Positions 1 through 7,479 of a stretch of DNA of 49,330 bases are shown in pieces (the stretch's first letter is position 1; every line of letters begins with the position of its first letter). The stretch is from Oscillospiraceae bacterium (lineage in GTDB: Bacteria > Bacillota_A > Clostridia > Oscillospirales > Oscillospiraceae), in NCBI GenBank assembly GCA_017516785.1, contig JAFXAV010000050.1, forward strand, positions 1 to 49,330, in the 5' to 3' direction. Under the pieces are notes generated by a model, which worked only from the letters and a program-made list of their open reading frames with translations, did no database searches and had not been told where the DNA came from. The translations under genes were made by a program, and so were the position numbers.

Positions 1-95
1 CATTTGGATAACCTCCATTGATCTTGTTTGTAAGGGGTTGCCGAACCTTCTTACAACTCTATCATCGGAGGTTTCCTTTTTCTACGCATAAGTAT
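1..95 (-). promoter_or_regulatory. Leader and start codon of a gene off the left edge
   Basis: Read on the minus strand, a strong ribosome binding site (GGAGG at about 14-10) sits eight bases before an ATG at 3-1, so a minus-strand gene begins here and runs off the window. The preceding 80 bases include the complementary segments GGTT and AACC, but I see no riboswitch I can name. The product cannot be determined. Confidence 0.45.
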
Positions 96-106
96 AACTT
101 TTTTGC

Positions 107-127
107 ACCACCTGCATAGCAGGTGGT
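107..127. repeat. Perfect 9-bp hairpin
   Basis: ACCACCTGC and its exact complement GCAGGTGGT are separated by three bases. Neither strand carries a clean T-run afterwards, so a terminator role is only possible. It lies between the terminator of the PLP enzyme gene and the leader of the gene at the left edge. Confidence 0.4.
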
Positions 128-141
128 ATTCTTTAGACAAT

Positions 142-170
142 AAAAAATGAGGAAGCATTTGCTTCCTCAT
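142..170 (-). terminator. Intrinsic terminator of the PLP enzyme operon
   Basis: A 10-bp stem (ATGAGGAAGC with its complement, 4-base loop) is followed on the minus strand by a run of six T. It begins five bases after the stop codon at 175-177. Confidence 0.85.
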
Positions 171-174
171 CTTT

Positions 175-1128
175 TTACAGTTCTTCCGTTTCCCAGTCCT
201 GGGCGAACAGTCCGCCGGCGCCGCCGGTGTGGACAAAAAGGATATTGTCCTCAGGCTTGTAGAAACCTTCCCTTGCCCGGCGAATCAGGCCCGCAAAGGC
301 TTTTCCGGTGTAGCAGGTATCCAGCACGATGCCCTCCAGGCGCAGCATCATTTCGATGGCTTCGTTGCCCTCGGCGGAGGGAATGGAATAGCCGGGGCCC
401 CACATGGCCAGTAAATCCGGCTCGGGGATATCTACCTGAACCCCCAGAAGTTCCGCCGCTTCTCCCATCAGCCGGGGGACGATTTCCTCGAAGGGATCGT
501 TATCCACCATGGAGCACATGACCTTGGTATCGGGAAGATGGATTTTTGCCCCCAGGACGCAGCCTGCCGCAGTACCGCCGGAGCCGCAGGCACAGACCAG
601 ATGGTCAAAGTGAACACCGGAATCCGCCACTTCCTTCATGCAGTCGATGTAACCGATGCTTCCCAGGGCGTTGGAGCCGCCGCAGGGAATCTTGTAAACT
701 TTACGGCCCAGTTCCTCACCGATCCGGTCCATTTCCTCATAGATATCATCGTAGCTGTCGGTATCCATATAGCGAACCTCCACGCCCATCAGATAATTCA
801 GAATCTGATTGCCCTTACGGGCGGTGACACCCCGCTCCTTCAGAACGAGAATGCAGTCCATCCCCAGCCGCAGGGCGCAGGCGGCAGTCAGCATGGCGTG
901 GTTGCTCTGGGCCTGGCCGGTAGTCATCACCAGATCATAACCTTTGTTTTTCGCATCCCAGAGCAGATACTCCAGCTTCCGGACCTTGTTGCCGCCCAGG
1001 GCAACACCGCAGAGGTCATCCCGCTTGATCCAGATATTGGTTCCCAGGGCCTTGCTGATACCCGGCAGCCGGTACATGGGGGTGGGGAACAGTCCCAGGG
1101 ACTCCTTTTCAAAATGATTCATAGTCAA
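175..1128 (-). CDS. D-cysteine desulfhydrase / ACC deaminase family PLP enzyme
   Basis: A 317-residue fold-type II PLP-dependent lyase. The N-terminal LFPTPMYRLP, the IKRDDLCG segment and the GGNKVRKLE motif, whose lysine should hold the PLP, match the D-cysteine desulfhydrase/1-aminocyclopropane-1-carboxylate deaminase family; the usual QSNHA substrate loop follows, and a glycine-rich phosphate cradle (CGSGGTAAG) lies near residue 190. The family converts D-cysteine to pyruvate, sulfide and ammonia, or opens ACC; the desulfhydrase role is more usual in gut Firmicutes but cannot be settled from sequence. Length is normal and it should be cytosolic. Its start overlaps the stop of the TIGR04076 gene by four bases (ATGA), so the two are translationally coupled. 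Confidence 0.85.
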   Translation of the reverse strand: MTMNHFEKESLGLFPTPMYRLPGISKALGTNIWIKRDDLCGVALGGNKVRKLEYLLWDAKNKGYDLVMTTGQAQSNHAMLTAACALRLGMDCILVLKERGVTARKGNQILNYLMGVEVRYMDTDSYDDIYEEMDRIGEELGRKVYKIPCGGSNALGSIGYIDCMKEVADSGVHFDHLVCACGSGGTAAGCVLGAKIHLPDTKVMCSMVDNDPFEEIVPRLMGEAAELLGVQVDIPEPDLLAMWGPGYSIPSAEGNEAIEMMLRLEGIVLDTCYTGKAFAGLIRRAREGFYKPEDNILFVHTGGAGGLFAQDWETEEL

Positions 1129-1436
1129 ACCTCCTCATCCAATGCTTCGATATAGAAACTTACCGGTCGGAAACCGTCGTTGCAGGAAATCATGGCGGAT
1201 TTGGGATTTTTCATCCAGCCGTCATAGAAGTCCCCGCCGCCGTGGGCCAGGGTCATGACGAAAGCAGAAATGCTGTCCCAGGCGCTGCCGCAGAAGCCCT
1301 CAGGCTTTTCCCAGCCGTTGGCGATCCAGACTTGTCCCTCTTCCACATCGCAGGCATGTGCGATGGGGTTTTCATATTTTCCCATCAGATCAGGATAACA
1401 GGTTTTGCGAATGGCGGTAATTCGAACTTTTTTCAT
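1125..1436 (-). CDS. TIGR04076 family protein
   Basis: A 103-residue soluble protein of the small TIGR04076 family, recognised from the N-terminal KVRITAIRKTCYPDL, the central EGQVWIANGWEKPEGFC region and the CNDGFRPVSF segment near the C terminus. The family has conserved cysteines, found here near residues 13, 29, 49 and 85, but no established function. It is the first gene of the operon, with a good promoter at 1502-1530, and overlaps the PLP enzyme by four bases. The pairing may hint at sulfur or cysteine chemistry; that is inference from context only. Confidence 0.75.
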   Translation of the reverse strand: MKKVRITAIRKTCYPDLMGKYENPIAHACDVEEGQVWIANGWEKPEGFCGSAWDSISAFVMTLAHGGGDFYDGWMKNPKSAMISCNDGFRPVSFYIEALDEEV

Positions 1437-1501
1437 AGAAGGAACCTCAAATCTTTCTTCGCAGCGGAATCAACCGTGTCAAATTAATTCTTCCTTCTAC
1501 T

Positions 1502-1530
1502 ATGATAATTGCTCTACCCCGATGTGTCAA
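1502..1530 (-). promoter_or_regulatory. Sigma-A promoter of the TIGR04076-PLP operon
   Basis: On the minus strand a consensus -35 TTGACA (1530-1525) is separated by exactly 17 bases from a -10 TATCAT (1507-1502). It reads into the gene starting at 1436. Confidence 0.8.
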
Positions 1531-1548
1531 ATGGCATTTTGAATTGCG

Positions 1549-1577
1549 TTGAGTTTCCCCGCCCGATCTGCTATAAT
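1549..1577 (+). promoter_or_regulatory. Plus-strand promoter facing into the 3' end of a minus-strand gene
   Basis: TTGAGT (1549-1554), a 17-base spacer and a perfect TATAAT (1572-1577) form a good sigma-A promoter. The next plus-strand gene starts only at 2653, so a transcript from here would be antisense to the gene at 1593-2456. Confidence 0.5.
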
Positions 1578-1592
1578 GTGTAATAATTAGAA

Positions 1593-2456
1593 TTATCTGG
1601 TCTTTTTGCGGTTTCTTCGGGCGGCCTTGTTTCTGGCGCGGTCGGAGCCGCGGCTGATTTCAGCCGCCAGCTTTTTTGCCTCGCAGTGCCTCAGCGCCAT
1701 GGCATCCAGATCAAAAGCCGCATCATCAAAAAATCCCCGGTCCAGACCGAACAGAGAAACCGTCTGCTTCAAAATCGCGCTGCTGACCCGCTGCCTGCCC
1801 AGATTGATGAAATCTTCAGCCAGTTCGCCGGCCTTGTAACCCACAACCTTGGTGCCAAGGAAAGAAATCACGTCAAAGGCATTGCGGTTTTCCTTCAGTA
1901 CGCCAAGCACTTCCATGCAGGAATCATAAAGAATCGCATCTTCTTCCAGATTTACATCAGATGCAATCAGATTCCAGCCAGCTTCCATTGTCAGATGGAC
2001 ATTGGCGGTGCTGTAAAAGCTGTCATGATGTACGTCCTCCTGCAGCTCAAAACCGCCGTCTTTTTCCGTATCCACATCGTTCCGGGCGCATTTATCGCTG
2101 CGGATAAAATCATACACCCGCCACTTTGCGGTTTCATTGATCAGGCCGCGGCAGCAGACAGGATCGCTGGAATTCATAATATAATCCAGTTTCTTCCAGA
2201 ACAGCTCCGCCGCAATGCTGTTTGCAACTTCCGCAGAATCGATTTTACAGCTTTCCAGCTTCACACGGTACTTCCGAAGGACAATTTTTTCAATAAAATT
2301 GTAGCCGGCTTCAAATAAATCATTGTACACACCGATATGATCGCAGATATTGCCGGAATTCAGTCCGACCTGAACTGCAGCCTCCAGCGCCTTTACCAGC
2401 ACGGCTTCGTATCCGGTAATTTCTCTGACATTCTTTCTATTCTGATTGCGTTCCAT
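1593..2456 (-). CDS. Unnamed protein, short paralogue of the RID-domain protein at 16436-17593
   Basis: A 287-residue protein I cannot assign to a named family. I chose the ATG at 2456 because GGGAGG lies eight bases upstream. Its N-terminal half (residues about 15-115) and C-terminal half (about 135-255) both align by eye with the protein at 16436-17593: shared segments include STANVH, SDVNLEED versus SDLDLEEM, and VISFLGTKV versus VVSFLGTKV. The short acidic linker between the halves replaces the polymerase-binding domain present in the paralogue. The C-terminal tail is very basic (many Arg and Lys), so nucleic-acid contact is possible. It is transcribed divergently from the winged-helix STAND ATPase at 2653-5211, the same arrangement as at the second locus. 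Function unknown. Confidence 0.75.
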   Translation of the reverse strand: MERNQNRKNVREITGYEAVLVKALEAAVQVGLNSGNICDHIGVYNDLFEAGYNFIEKIVLRKYRVKLESCKIDSAEVANSIAAELFWKKLDYIMNSSDPVCCRGLINETAKWRVYDFIRSDKCARNDVDTEKDGGFELQEDVHHDSFYSTANVHLTMEAGWNLIASDVNLEEDAILYDSCMEVLGVLKENRNAFDVISFLGTKVVGYKAGELAEDFINLGRQRVSSAILKQTVSLFGLDRGFFDDAAFDLDAMALRHCEAKKLAAEISRGSDRARNKAARRNRKKTR

Positions 2457-2552
2457 TTTGCAGTCCTCCCTTTGAAATTGAGGGAAGATTTGTTTTGCCT
2501 GCCCTCTAATTTCAGGGTACAAAATGGAAGTTGTATCGAAAGTGCTTTGAGA

Positions 2553-2580
2553 TTACAATCGTTGCAATCAGGTTGCAATG
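2553..2580 (+). promoter_or_regulatory. Triple direct repeat, candidate operator of the STAND regulator
   Basis: TTACAATC (2553), TTGCAATC (2562) and TTGCAATG (2573) lie in one orientation, 9 and 11 bases apart, in the divergent region between the genes at 2456 and 2653. OmpR/PhoB-type winged helices bind such direct repeats, so this may be the site of the neighbouring regulator. Confidence 0.45.
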
Positions 2581-2585
2581 CTTTT

Positions 2586-2624
2586 TTTGCCCCATATCTT
2601 CAAAAACGGGGCAAATTTATTTTT
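2586..2624 (+). terminator. Terminator-like hairpin in the leader of the STAND regulator
   Basis: TTTGCCCC (2586-2593) pairs with GGGGCAAA (2608-2615) and is followed by TTTATTTTT. It lies between the direct repeats and the ribosome binding site of the gene at 2653, so it would act as an attenuator if transcription starts upstream of it. Confidence 0.55.
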
Positions 2625-2652
2625 CTATACCCATAAGGGAGGTGACTCTGCA

Positions 2653-5211
2653 ATGGATGATGAAATCCGTATCATGTGCAAAGAATGCTATATACTCCGT
2701 TCTTCAAAAGCCTGGCTTGTCAGCTCGGATCAGCAAAAGCGCGTGTCCTTAACTCCGACGGAATACAAGATTCTTTCCATCCTGATTGACAATCAGGACC
2801 GTCCTGTTACCCGGGAAGAAATCGCAGGATTTATCTGGGGAAGCAACTACGCAGCTGATAGGAAAGATCCCGAAAGCATAAAACCTCATATTACCCGAAT
2901 CCGCAAAAAACTGGATCAGATTGAAAACGGTCTTGGCTTTAAGCGCATTGACTCCAATGACGGATTCGGATCCTATACACTGACTGCCAAGACATCTTCC
3001 ATCGGAAGCCGTCCTGCCACGGAAGAACCATCCCTTTCCTGCCTGTTTCTGCGGGAACGGGACCTTCCCGGTGATGTGTTTGTTCCTCCACGTCACTTCA
3101 TCGTACCCCAGGCGCCTTTGCAGGAACTTCTGGACTCCGCTTTTGCCGATTCCAACATTCACGCCATTTCCGGCCAGCGGGGTATGGGAAAAAGCGAACT
3201 GGCACGTTATTTCTCCAAAGTTTGCTGCACCGGCGCAAACTGCCGCAAAGAACTTCAGTACAATGCGGTCATCTGGACCACCTACTCCGAGCTGGGTCTG
3301 AAGGACACGGTTGCCAGGCTGAGCTGCACAGGAGAAACCGCCAGCAGCCAGCAGTACGGCGAGAAACTCCGTATGCTGTCCCGGATGAAAAAGCCATGTC
3401 TTCTGGTGATCGATAACTATGACAATGACACCACCTTTGCAGAAGAATTGTCCGGCAGTTCCCAGGTGTATATGGACCTGCTGCGCTGCGGATGCCACAT
3501 TCTGCTGACTTCCAAGGTAAATCTCTGCAGCTGCCATGCAGTCCGCCAGACAGAAATCCCGCCCTTACCCGACCGTCATCTGGATGCTCTTTTCTGGTCT
3601 TTGTGCGAGGAAGAAAAAACTCCCGGCAATCAGGAAAAGGCCGCAGCGCTCATCGGAAAATATCTGGACCGCAATACCTATCTGGTGATACTTGCAGCAA
3701 AGCTGACGGAAACCGCCTCTCTGGATGAGATTCTGAAGGCATTCCGGGAACTGTCCGTTGCCCGGATGGAAGACCCTGTTACTGCGGAAAAAGATGGTGC
3801 CAAACGTCCCGGCGCCAGCATCCTTGCCCAGTACAAAACCATGTTCAATCTCTCTTCCCTGCAGCGGGATCACCGGAAAACCCATCTTCTGTACGCCCTG
3901 TCCCTGCTGCCCGTCGGCGGCATGCCCTATGGCGAGTTTTTTGAAATGGCCTTCCCGCCGGAAGAACAGGCAGACATAAAGCTGGTGTTTTCCCAGCTGC
4001 GGGACAGTTTCTGGGTATTTCTCCGGCACAGACGGGTCTGTATCCATCCCATGGTCAGAGAACTCATCGTCAGCGAAGTGAAGGATTTTGACTGTTCCTA
4101 CATCCGGCGGTTTATCCGGTCCCTGAACAGCATGAATATATCCAATTACACGGACCGCACCTGCTCCGACCTGGAACTGGCTGAAGCTGCATACGATATT
4201 TGTAAAAAGTTCGCTGTCGCAAATCTGGATACGGCAGTCCTGGTATCCAATATTGCAGGCATCTACGATCTGTTCCACACTCCGGAGCCCATATACCGCT
4301 ATTCCGTTCAGGCAATCGCGCAGCTGAAGAACCTCCCCTCCTGCATTTCTTTTGATGAAAAGCTGGCCTATGCAACATGCTGCAATGTGGTTGGCTATGC
4401 CGTATTGCATGCCTATGACAAACCCGATTCAACGGCCCTGGCAGAGCAGATGCTCCTCACCGCCAAGGATGCTGTGGAAGAACTTTATGTCTCCAATCCG
4501 GAATACAGCACGGTTGCCTATCTGCTCACAGAAAACCAGGGAAATCTGGCTGCTCTCTACCTGACCAAAAAGGACTATGATGCGGCCCTGGCCATGCATA
4601 GCGCCGCGCTGAAAGTACGCCGGCAGCTGGTTCAGGAAAACCCTTCGCCCCGTGCGAAATTCCTTTTGGCGGCTGCCTATAAGGGCATTGCAACAGATTA
4701 TTTCTATCTGTCCCAAAAACAGAACCCCCATGAAAAACTATCCATGCTGCAGCTGTCCCTGAAATATCATCAGCATTCCGCAGCCCTCTATGAGGAAGTT
4801 TTATCCTTGAACAGTCTGGAGGCATCCATTGCAAACAACCGGCTTGTTGGCAGCGGAATCACCTGGCTGTACGCTGCCGCCGCCATATCCCTGCCTACCG
4901 ACCTTCAAAGAGATATCGATCCGCTCCTGGATAAAACCCTGGCCGCAGCACGGTATCTGAGCGCCATAAGACCCATCGCTCACGAAATATCCATCTGCAT
5001 ATCCAATGCTGAAAAACTAGCAACGTATCTGGGCAGCATCGGATGCGCCGAGACGGACTACATGAGTAAGCTGAAACGCATTGCGGGTCTGATTGACGGC
5101 ATTGCATCCGAAAAGAAAGCCGAGTGGGCAGCTTCCATCCGTACCATCCGCCGGATTGCAACCTCCTGTATCCCGGAGGAAACTCCGCCGGGTCGATTTG
5201 CATCAACCTGA
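2653..5211 (+). CDS. Winged-helix STAND ATPase regulator with TPR-like C terminus
   Basis: An 852-residue signal-transduction ATPase. The ATG at 2653 follows GGGAGGTGA by eight bases; an upstream in-frame ATG lacks such a site. Residues 1-115 form an OmpR/PhoB-type winged helix (LTPTEYKILSILI, then the HITRIRKKLD recognition region). From about residue 165 comes an NB-ARC/NACHT-like NTPase with Walker A GQRGMGKSE near 174 and Walker B CLLVIDNYDND near 249. The C-terminal half is helical and contains TPR-like repeats (for example YDAALAMHSAALKV near 640). The layout resembles SARP/LAL and AfsR-type STAND regulators, which oligomerise on sensing a ligand or partner. It faces away from the unnamed gene at 1593-2456. 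It could be a transcriptional switch or a defence sensor. Confidence 0.8.
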   Translation: MDDEIRIMCKECYILRSSKAWLVSSDQQKRVSLTPTEYKILSILIDNQDRPVTREEIAGFIWGSNYAADRKDPESIKPHITRIRKKLDQIENGLGFKRIDSNDGFGSYTLTAKTSSIGSRPATEEPSLSCLFLRERDLPGDVFVPPRHFIVPQAPLQELLDSAFADSNIHAISGQRGMGKSELARYFSKVCCTGANCRKELQYNAVIWTTYSELGLKDTVARLSCTGETASSQQYGEKLRMLSRMKKPCLLVIDNYDNDTTFAEELSGSSQVYMDLLRCGCHILLTSKVNLCSCHAVRQTEIPPLPDRHLDALFWSLCEEEKTPGNQEKAAALIGKYLDRNTYLVILAAKLTETASLDEILKAFRELSVARMEDPVTAEKDGAKRPGASILAQYKTMFNLSSLQRDHRKTHLLYALSLLPVGGMPYGEFFEMAFPPEEQADIKLVFSQLRDSFWVFLRHRRVCIHPMVRELIVSEVKDFDCSYIRRFIRSLNSMNISNYTDRTCSDLELAEAAYDICKKFAVANLDTAVLVSNIAGIYDLFHTPEPIYRYSVQAIAQLKNLPSCISFDEKLAYATCCNVVGYAVLHAYDKPDSTALAEQMLLTAKDAVEELYVSNPEYSTVAYLLTENQGNLAALYLTKKDYDAALAMHSAALKVRRQLVQENPSPRAKFLLAAAYKGIATDYFYLSQKQNPHEKLSMLQLSLKYHQHSAALYEEVLSLNSLEASIANNRLVGSGITWLYAAAAISLPTDLQRDIDPLLDKTLAAARYLSAIRPIAHEISICISNAEKLATYLGSIGCAETDYMSKLKRIAGLIDGIASEKKAEWAASIRTIRRIATSCIPEETPPGRFAST

Positions 5212-5215
5212 CCAT

Positions 5216-5264
5216 AAAAAAATCCATCAGGAAACTCTGCAGTAGGAGGTCCTGATGGATTTTT
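5216..5264. terminator. Bidirectional terminator
   Basis: A 15-bp stem (AAAAATCCATCAGGA and its complement) encloses a 17-base loop five bases after the STAND gene stop, with A/T runs on both sides. It serves the plus-strand gene and can also stop the minus-strand gene at 5328. Confidence 0.85.
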
Positions 5265-5327
5265 ATTGACTCAATTCTGCTTCTCAGGCTGCGGGATCCC
5301 CGAAAGATGCTTCATAAGTGTCATCCG

Positions 5328-5858
5328 TCAGACACATGTAGGTTTCATAGGAAAAAACGCAATTTTACGTTCCCAATGATCCAGACATGCATCAGCTTCC
5401 GCCACCGCCAGCACAAACTCCCGGGGTGTAGAAGCTGTTTCGATTTTGCGCTGGGCAAAAAATACTCTTCTGCTTTCAGCGGGAGATGCCTGCTCCGGAA
5501 AGAAATAGCAATAAGATGTGTGATGCTTTTTGGCGCATTCCTCGCCCCACTCTCTACGGGTGTGATGATGCAGCAGGGCCAGTTGCTTCTCCCTGAGTGC
5601 TTCCAGAGTCGGTACTGCTCTCAGATAGAAAATCATGTGCATCACCGTAAAGGCGGAAGCATCGCAAAAGCGATCCAGCAGCGCCCTCTGAAGCGGATTC
5701 ATTTCCTGCTGAAGGACTTCCTCCGCCAGCCACAGGATTTCGGCCCCATCGTCGTCTTCTTCTGCTGCCTTGAAGTTGTAGACGGGCCGGATGATCTTGA
5801 GAATATCCACCGAGGGTACGATATTCTCCATAATGCTGCGCATGAGCTTGTATGCCAT
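5328..5858 (-). CDS. Hypothetical protein, possibly frameshifted at its start
   Basis: A 176-residue soluble, mostly helical protein with several His and Cys residues (HHHTRREW, CAKKHHTSYCYFF). I do not recognise a family. The ATG at 5858 has no good ribosome binding site. In the same frame, coding-like sequence (DTTSVGQDTLDES) continues upstream to about 5909, and an ATG preceded by GAGAGGG lies at about 5911 but one base out of frame; adding a single A to its ATGAAG would join them. So the start may be lost to an indel or a sequencing error. It lies downstream of the secreted pre-toxin-like gene on the same strand, which makes an immunity role conceivable but unsupported. Confidence 0.5.
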   Translation of the reverse strand: MAYKLMRSIMENIVPSVDILKIIRPVYNFKAAEEDDDGAEILWLAEEVLQQEMNPLQRALLDRFCDASAFTVMHMIFYLRAVPTLEALREKQLALLHHHTRREWGEECAKKHHTSYCYFFPEQASPAESRRVFFAQRKIETASTPREFVLAVAEADACLDHWERKIAFFPMKPTCV

Positions 5859-6023
5859 GAGGGATTCATCCAGAGTATCCTGACCTACGGAGGTGGTATC
5901 TTCATACTATTCCCTCTCTTCACTTTTTGGTTGGCTTCTGTACTGTTAACAACGGTGCCGGATTGCAATTCTCTGGAAAAATTATATGATATCCGACCAA
6001 AATAGCAACCTCACCGGAAGCTG

Positions 6024-6057
6024 AAAGCCGGCAGTCCTTGGGGACTGCCGGCTTTTT
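6024..6057. terminator. Strong hairpin terminator
   Basis: AAAGCCGGCAGTCC pairs with GGACTGCCGGCTTT around a 4-base loop, with TTTTT on the plus side and TTT on the minus side. It lies just past the stop of the secreted protein gene. Confidence 0.75.
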
Positions 6058-6069
6058 GCGGGTAAGGAA

Positions 6070-7230
6070 TTACTTGCTGAAAATGGTGACAACGATATTA
6101 CCCTCTTCCACAACCACTTCCAGAGTACCGCTGGTATACTTTCTGCGGACTGCGCCGGTAATTGCGTCCACATACTCGGGAGATACCTTGGTGGTACCCA
6201 GTTCAACACCTTCGGTCAGGACGAAATTCACAAAGCCGGTGGGAATGCCTCTGGAGTGTTCCACATAAGAACGCTTACCTGTAACGGGATCAATGCGCAG
6301 GATCTGATTGGTCTCGATGCTGGGATTCAGGAACTCGCTCACTGCATGCTCGGTGTAGTTGAAGTCGCCGATCTTGGCGTATTCCTTGCCGTTGATGGTA
6401 ACCTTTTCGTAGTCGCTCCACTTGCCCCAGAAAATGCCGTCGGCCTTCTTGGCTGCGTTGGTGACTTCGTTGGTGTACTTGAAGCCGCTGCCAAAGTTAT
6501 CGGAATGCTTCAGACCGGCGCCGATTTCGTCGGAGTTCTTGGCCAGTATGGCAATCTCATCGGAGTACTTCAGGGCACCGATCAGGGGCAGGAATGCAAC
6601 CATATCGGCGGCAATAACCCAGGCTTCCTCCCCGTTCATGATATCGCCGATCAGGTCACGGGCGTCTGCCACAGTACCCACGCCGGGGATTTCACCTGCG
6701 ACAATCTGAGCCACAACGGAGGTAAAGGTGGGATTGTAATCGCTGAAGCTGCCCTTCACTGCCTGGTCGGCAACACAGGTCAGATCACAGCCGGCAACCT
6801 CGCCTTCGGCAACCGCCACAGCGACACCGCACACGGCACAGAAATCCACATAACCGTTGTCAGTGGAGAGCAGGCTGATATAGTGATGCACGGTATGGGG
6901 TTCGCAGTTTTCAATGTAGATATACAGCTTCTCATTGCTGCCGATCACGTTGATCTCGCACCAGCGGGTCAGCTTGGGAGTCCAGAAGACACGATTGACA
7001 GAGATCAGATCACCGACCTGGCCACGGGCCACGATTTCACCTTTGTTGTGGGCTTCCTTGCGAATGGCACAGTTGGGCTTGGTGATCATATAGACTTCGC
7101 CGCCGTTTTCGGTACACTGGGAATAGTCAGAGCAGCTGTAACCGGCAGCGGAAACAGCAGGCACGCAGCAGCTGACAAAAATTGCGCACATCAGAACGAA
7201 CGCAGTGATACGGGAGAACATTTTTTTCAT
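6070..7230 (-). CDS. Secreted pre-toxin-like protein
   Basis: A 386-residue exported protein. The ATG at 7230 is preceded by AAAGGA at eight bases. A classical signal peptide (basic MKKMFSR, hydrophobic core, VSA cleavage site near residue 28) is clear. Residues about 30-110 look like an SH3-like segment. Around 155-215 the motif GEIPGVGTVADARDLIGD followed by a hydrophobic helix resembles the pre-toxin (PT-TG) linker of polymorphic toxins. The C-terminal 110 residues contain FNYTEHAVSEF and GIPTGFVNF, loosely like BECR-fold RNase toxins (a conserved His early on). Toxin activity is inference. Expression appears coupled to a 26-residue ORF just upstream. No certain immunity gene is present; the gene at 5328-5858 is the only positional candidate. 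Confidence 0.6.
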   Translation of the reverse strand: MKKMFSRITAFVLMCAIFVSCCVPAVSAAGYSCSDYSQCTENGGEVYMITKPNCAIRKEAHNKGEIVARGQVGDLISVNRVFWTPKLTRWCEINVIGSNEKLYIYIENCEPHTVHHYISLLSTDNGYVDFCAVCGVAVAVAEGEVAGCDLTCVADQAVKGSFSDYNPTFTSVVAQIVAGEIPGVGTVADARDLIGDIMNGEEAWVIAADMVAFLPLIGALKYSDEIAILAKNSDEIGAGLKHSDNFGSGFKYTNEVTNAAKKADGIFWGKWSDYEKVTINGKEYAKIGDFNYTEHAVSEFLNPSIETNQILRIDPVTGKRSYVEHSRGIPTGFVNFVLTEGVELGTTKVSPEYVDAITGAVRRKYTSGTLEVVVEEGNIVVTIFSK

Positions 7231-7235
7231 TTTAA

Positions 7236-7316
7236 TCATCCTTTCATTTTTGAGAACATGCCACAGTCATCGGGGCCATGGGTTGGTGTTGATTCTGCCT
7301 GCCATTCATGATCCAT
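7236..7316 (-). CDS. 26-residue leader ORF before the secreted protein
   Basis: An ATG at 7316 lies eight bases after a perfect AGGAGG and opens a 26-codon ORF (MDHEWQAEST...FSKMKG). Its TGA stop overlaps the first possible ATG of the secreted protein as ATGA. The ribosome binding site is better than that of the large gene, so it is probably translated and may couple translation. No family recognised. Confidence 0.5.
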   Translation of the reverse strand: MDHEWQAESTPTHGPDDCGMFSKMKG

Positions 7317-7440
7317 AAGCATATCCTCCTCAGATTTTTCAGAAGCATCGCTGCCTCTCTCACTATCATCAACAGCTGTAAATTGATTTTATCCTGACTT
7401 TATTCAAAAAATCGGTATTTATTTTTGTGCCGTTCCAACT

Positions 7441-7475
7441 GGAATCCATGCCGGTTGGAAACCGGCTTGGATTCC
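7441..7475 (-). terminator. Inverted repeat after the VirD4-like gene
   Basis: GGAATCCA-GCCGGT pairs with ACCGGC-TGGATTCC around a short loop, four bases past the stop codon. There is no T-run on the minus strand, so it may be a 3'-end stabiliser rather than a classical terminator. Confidence 0.5.
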
Positions 7476-7479
7476 TGGA

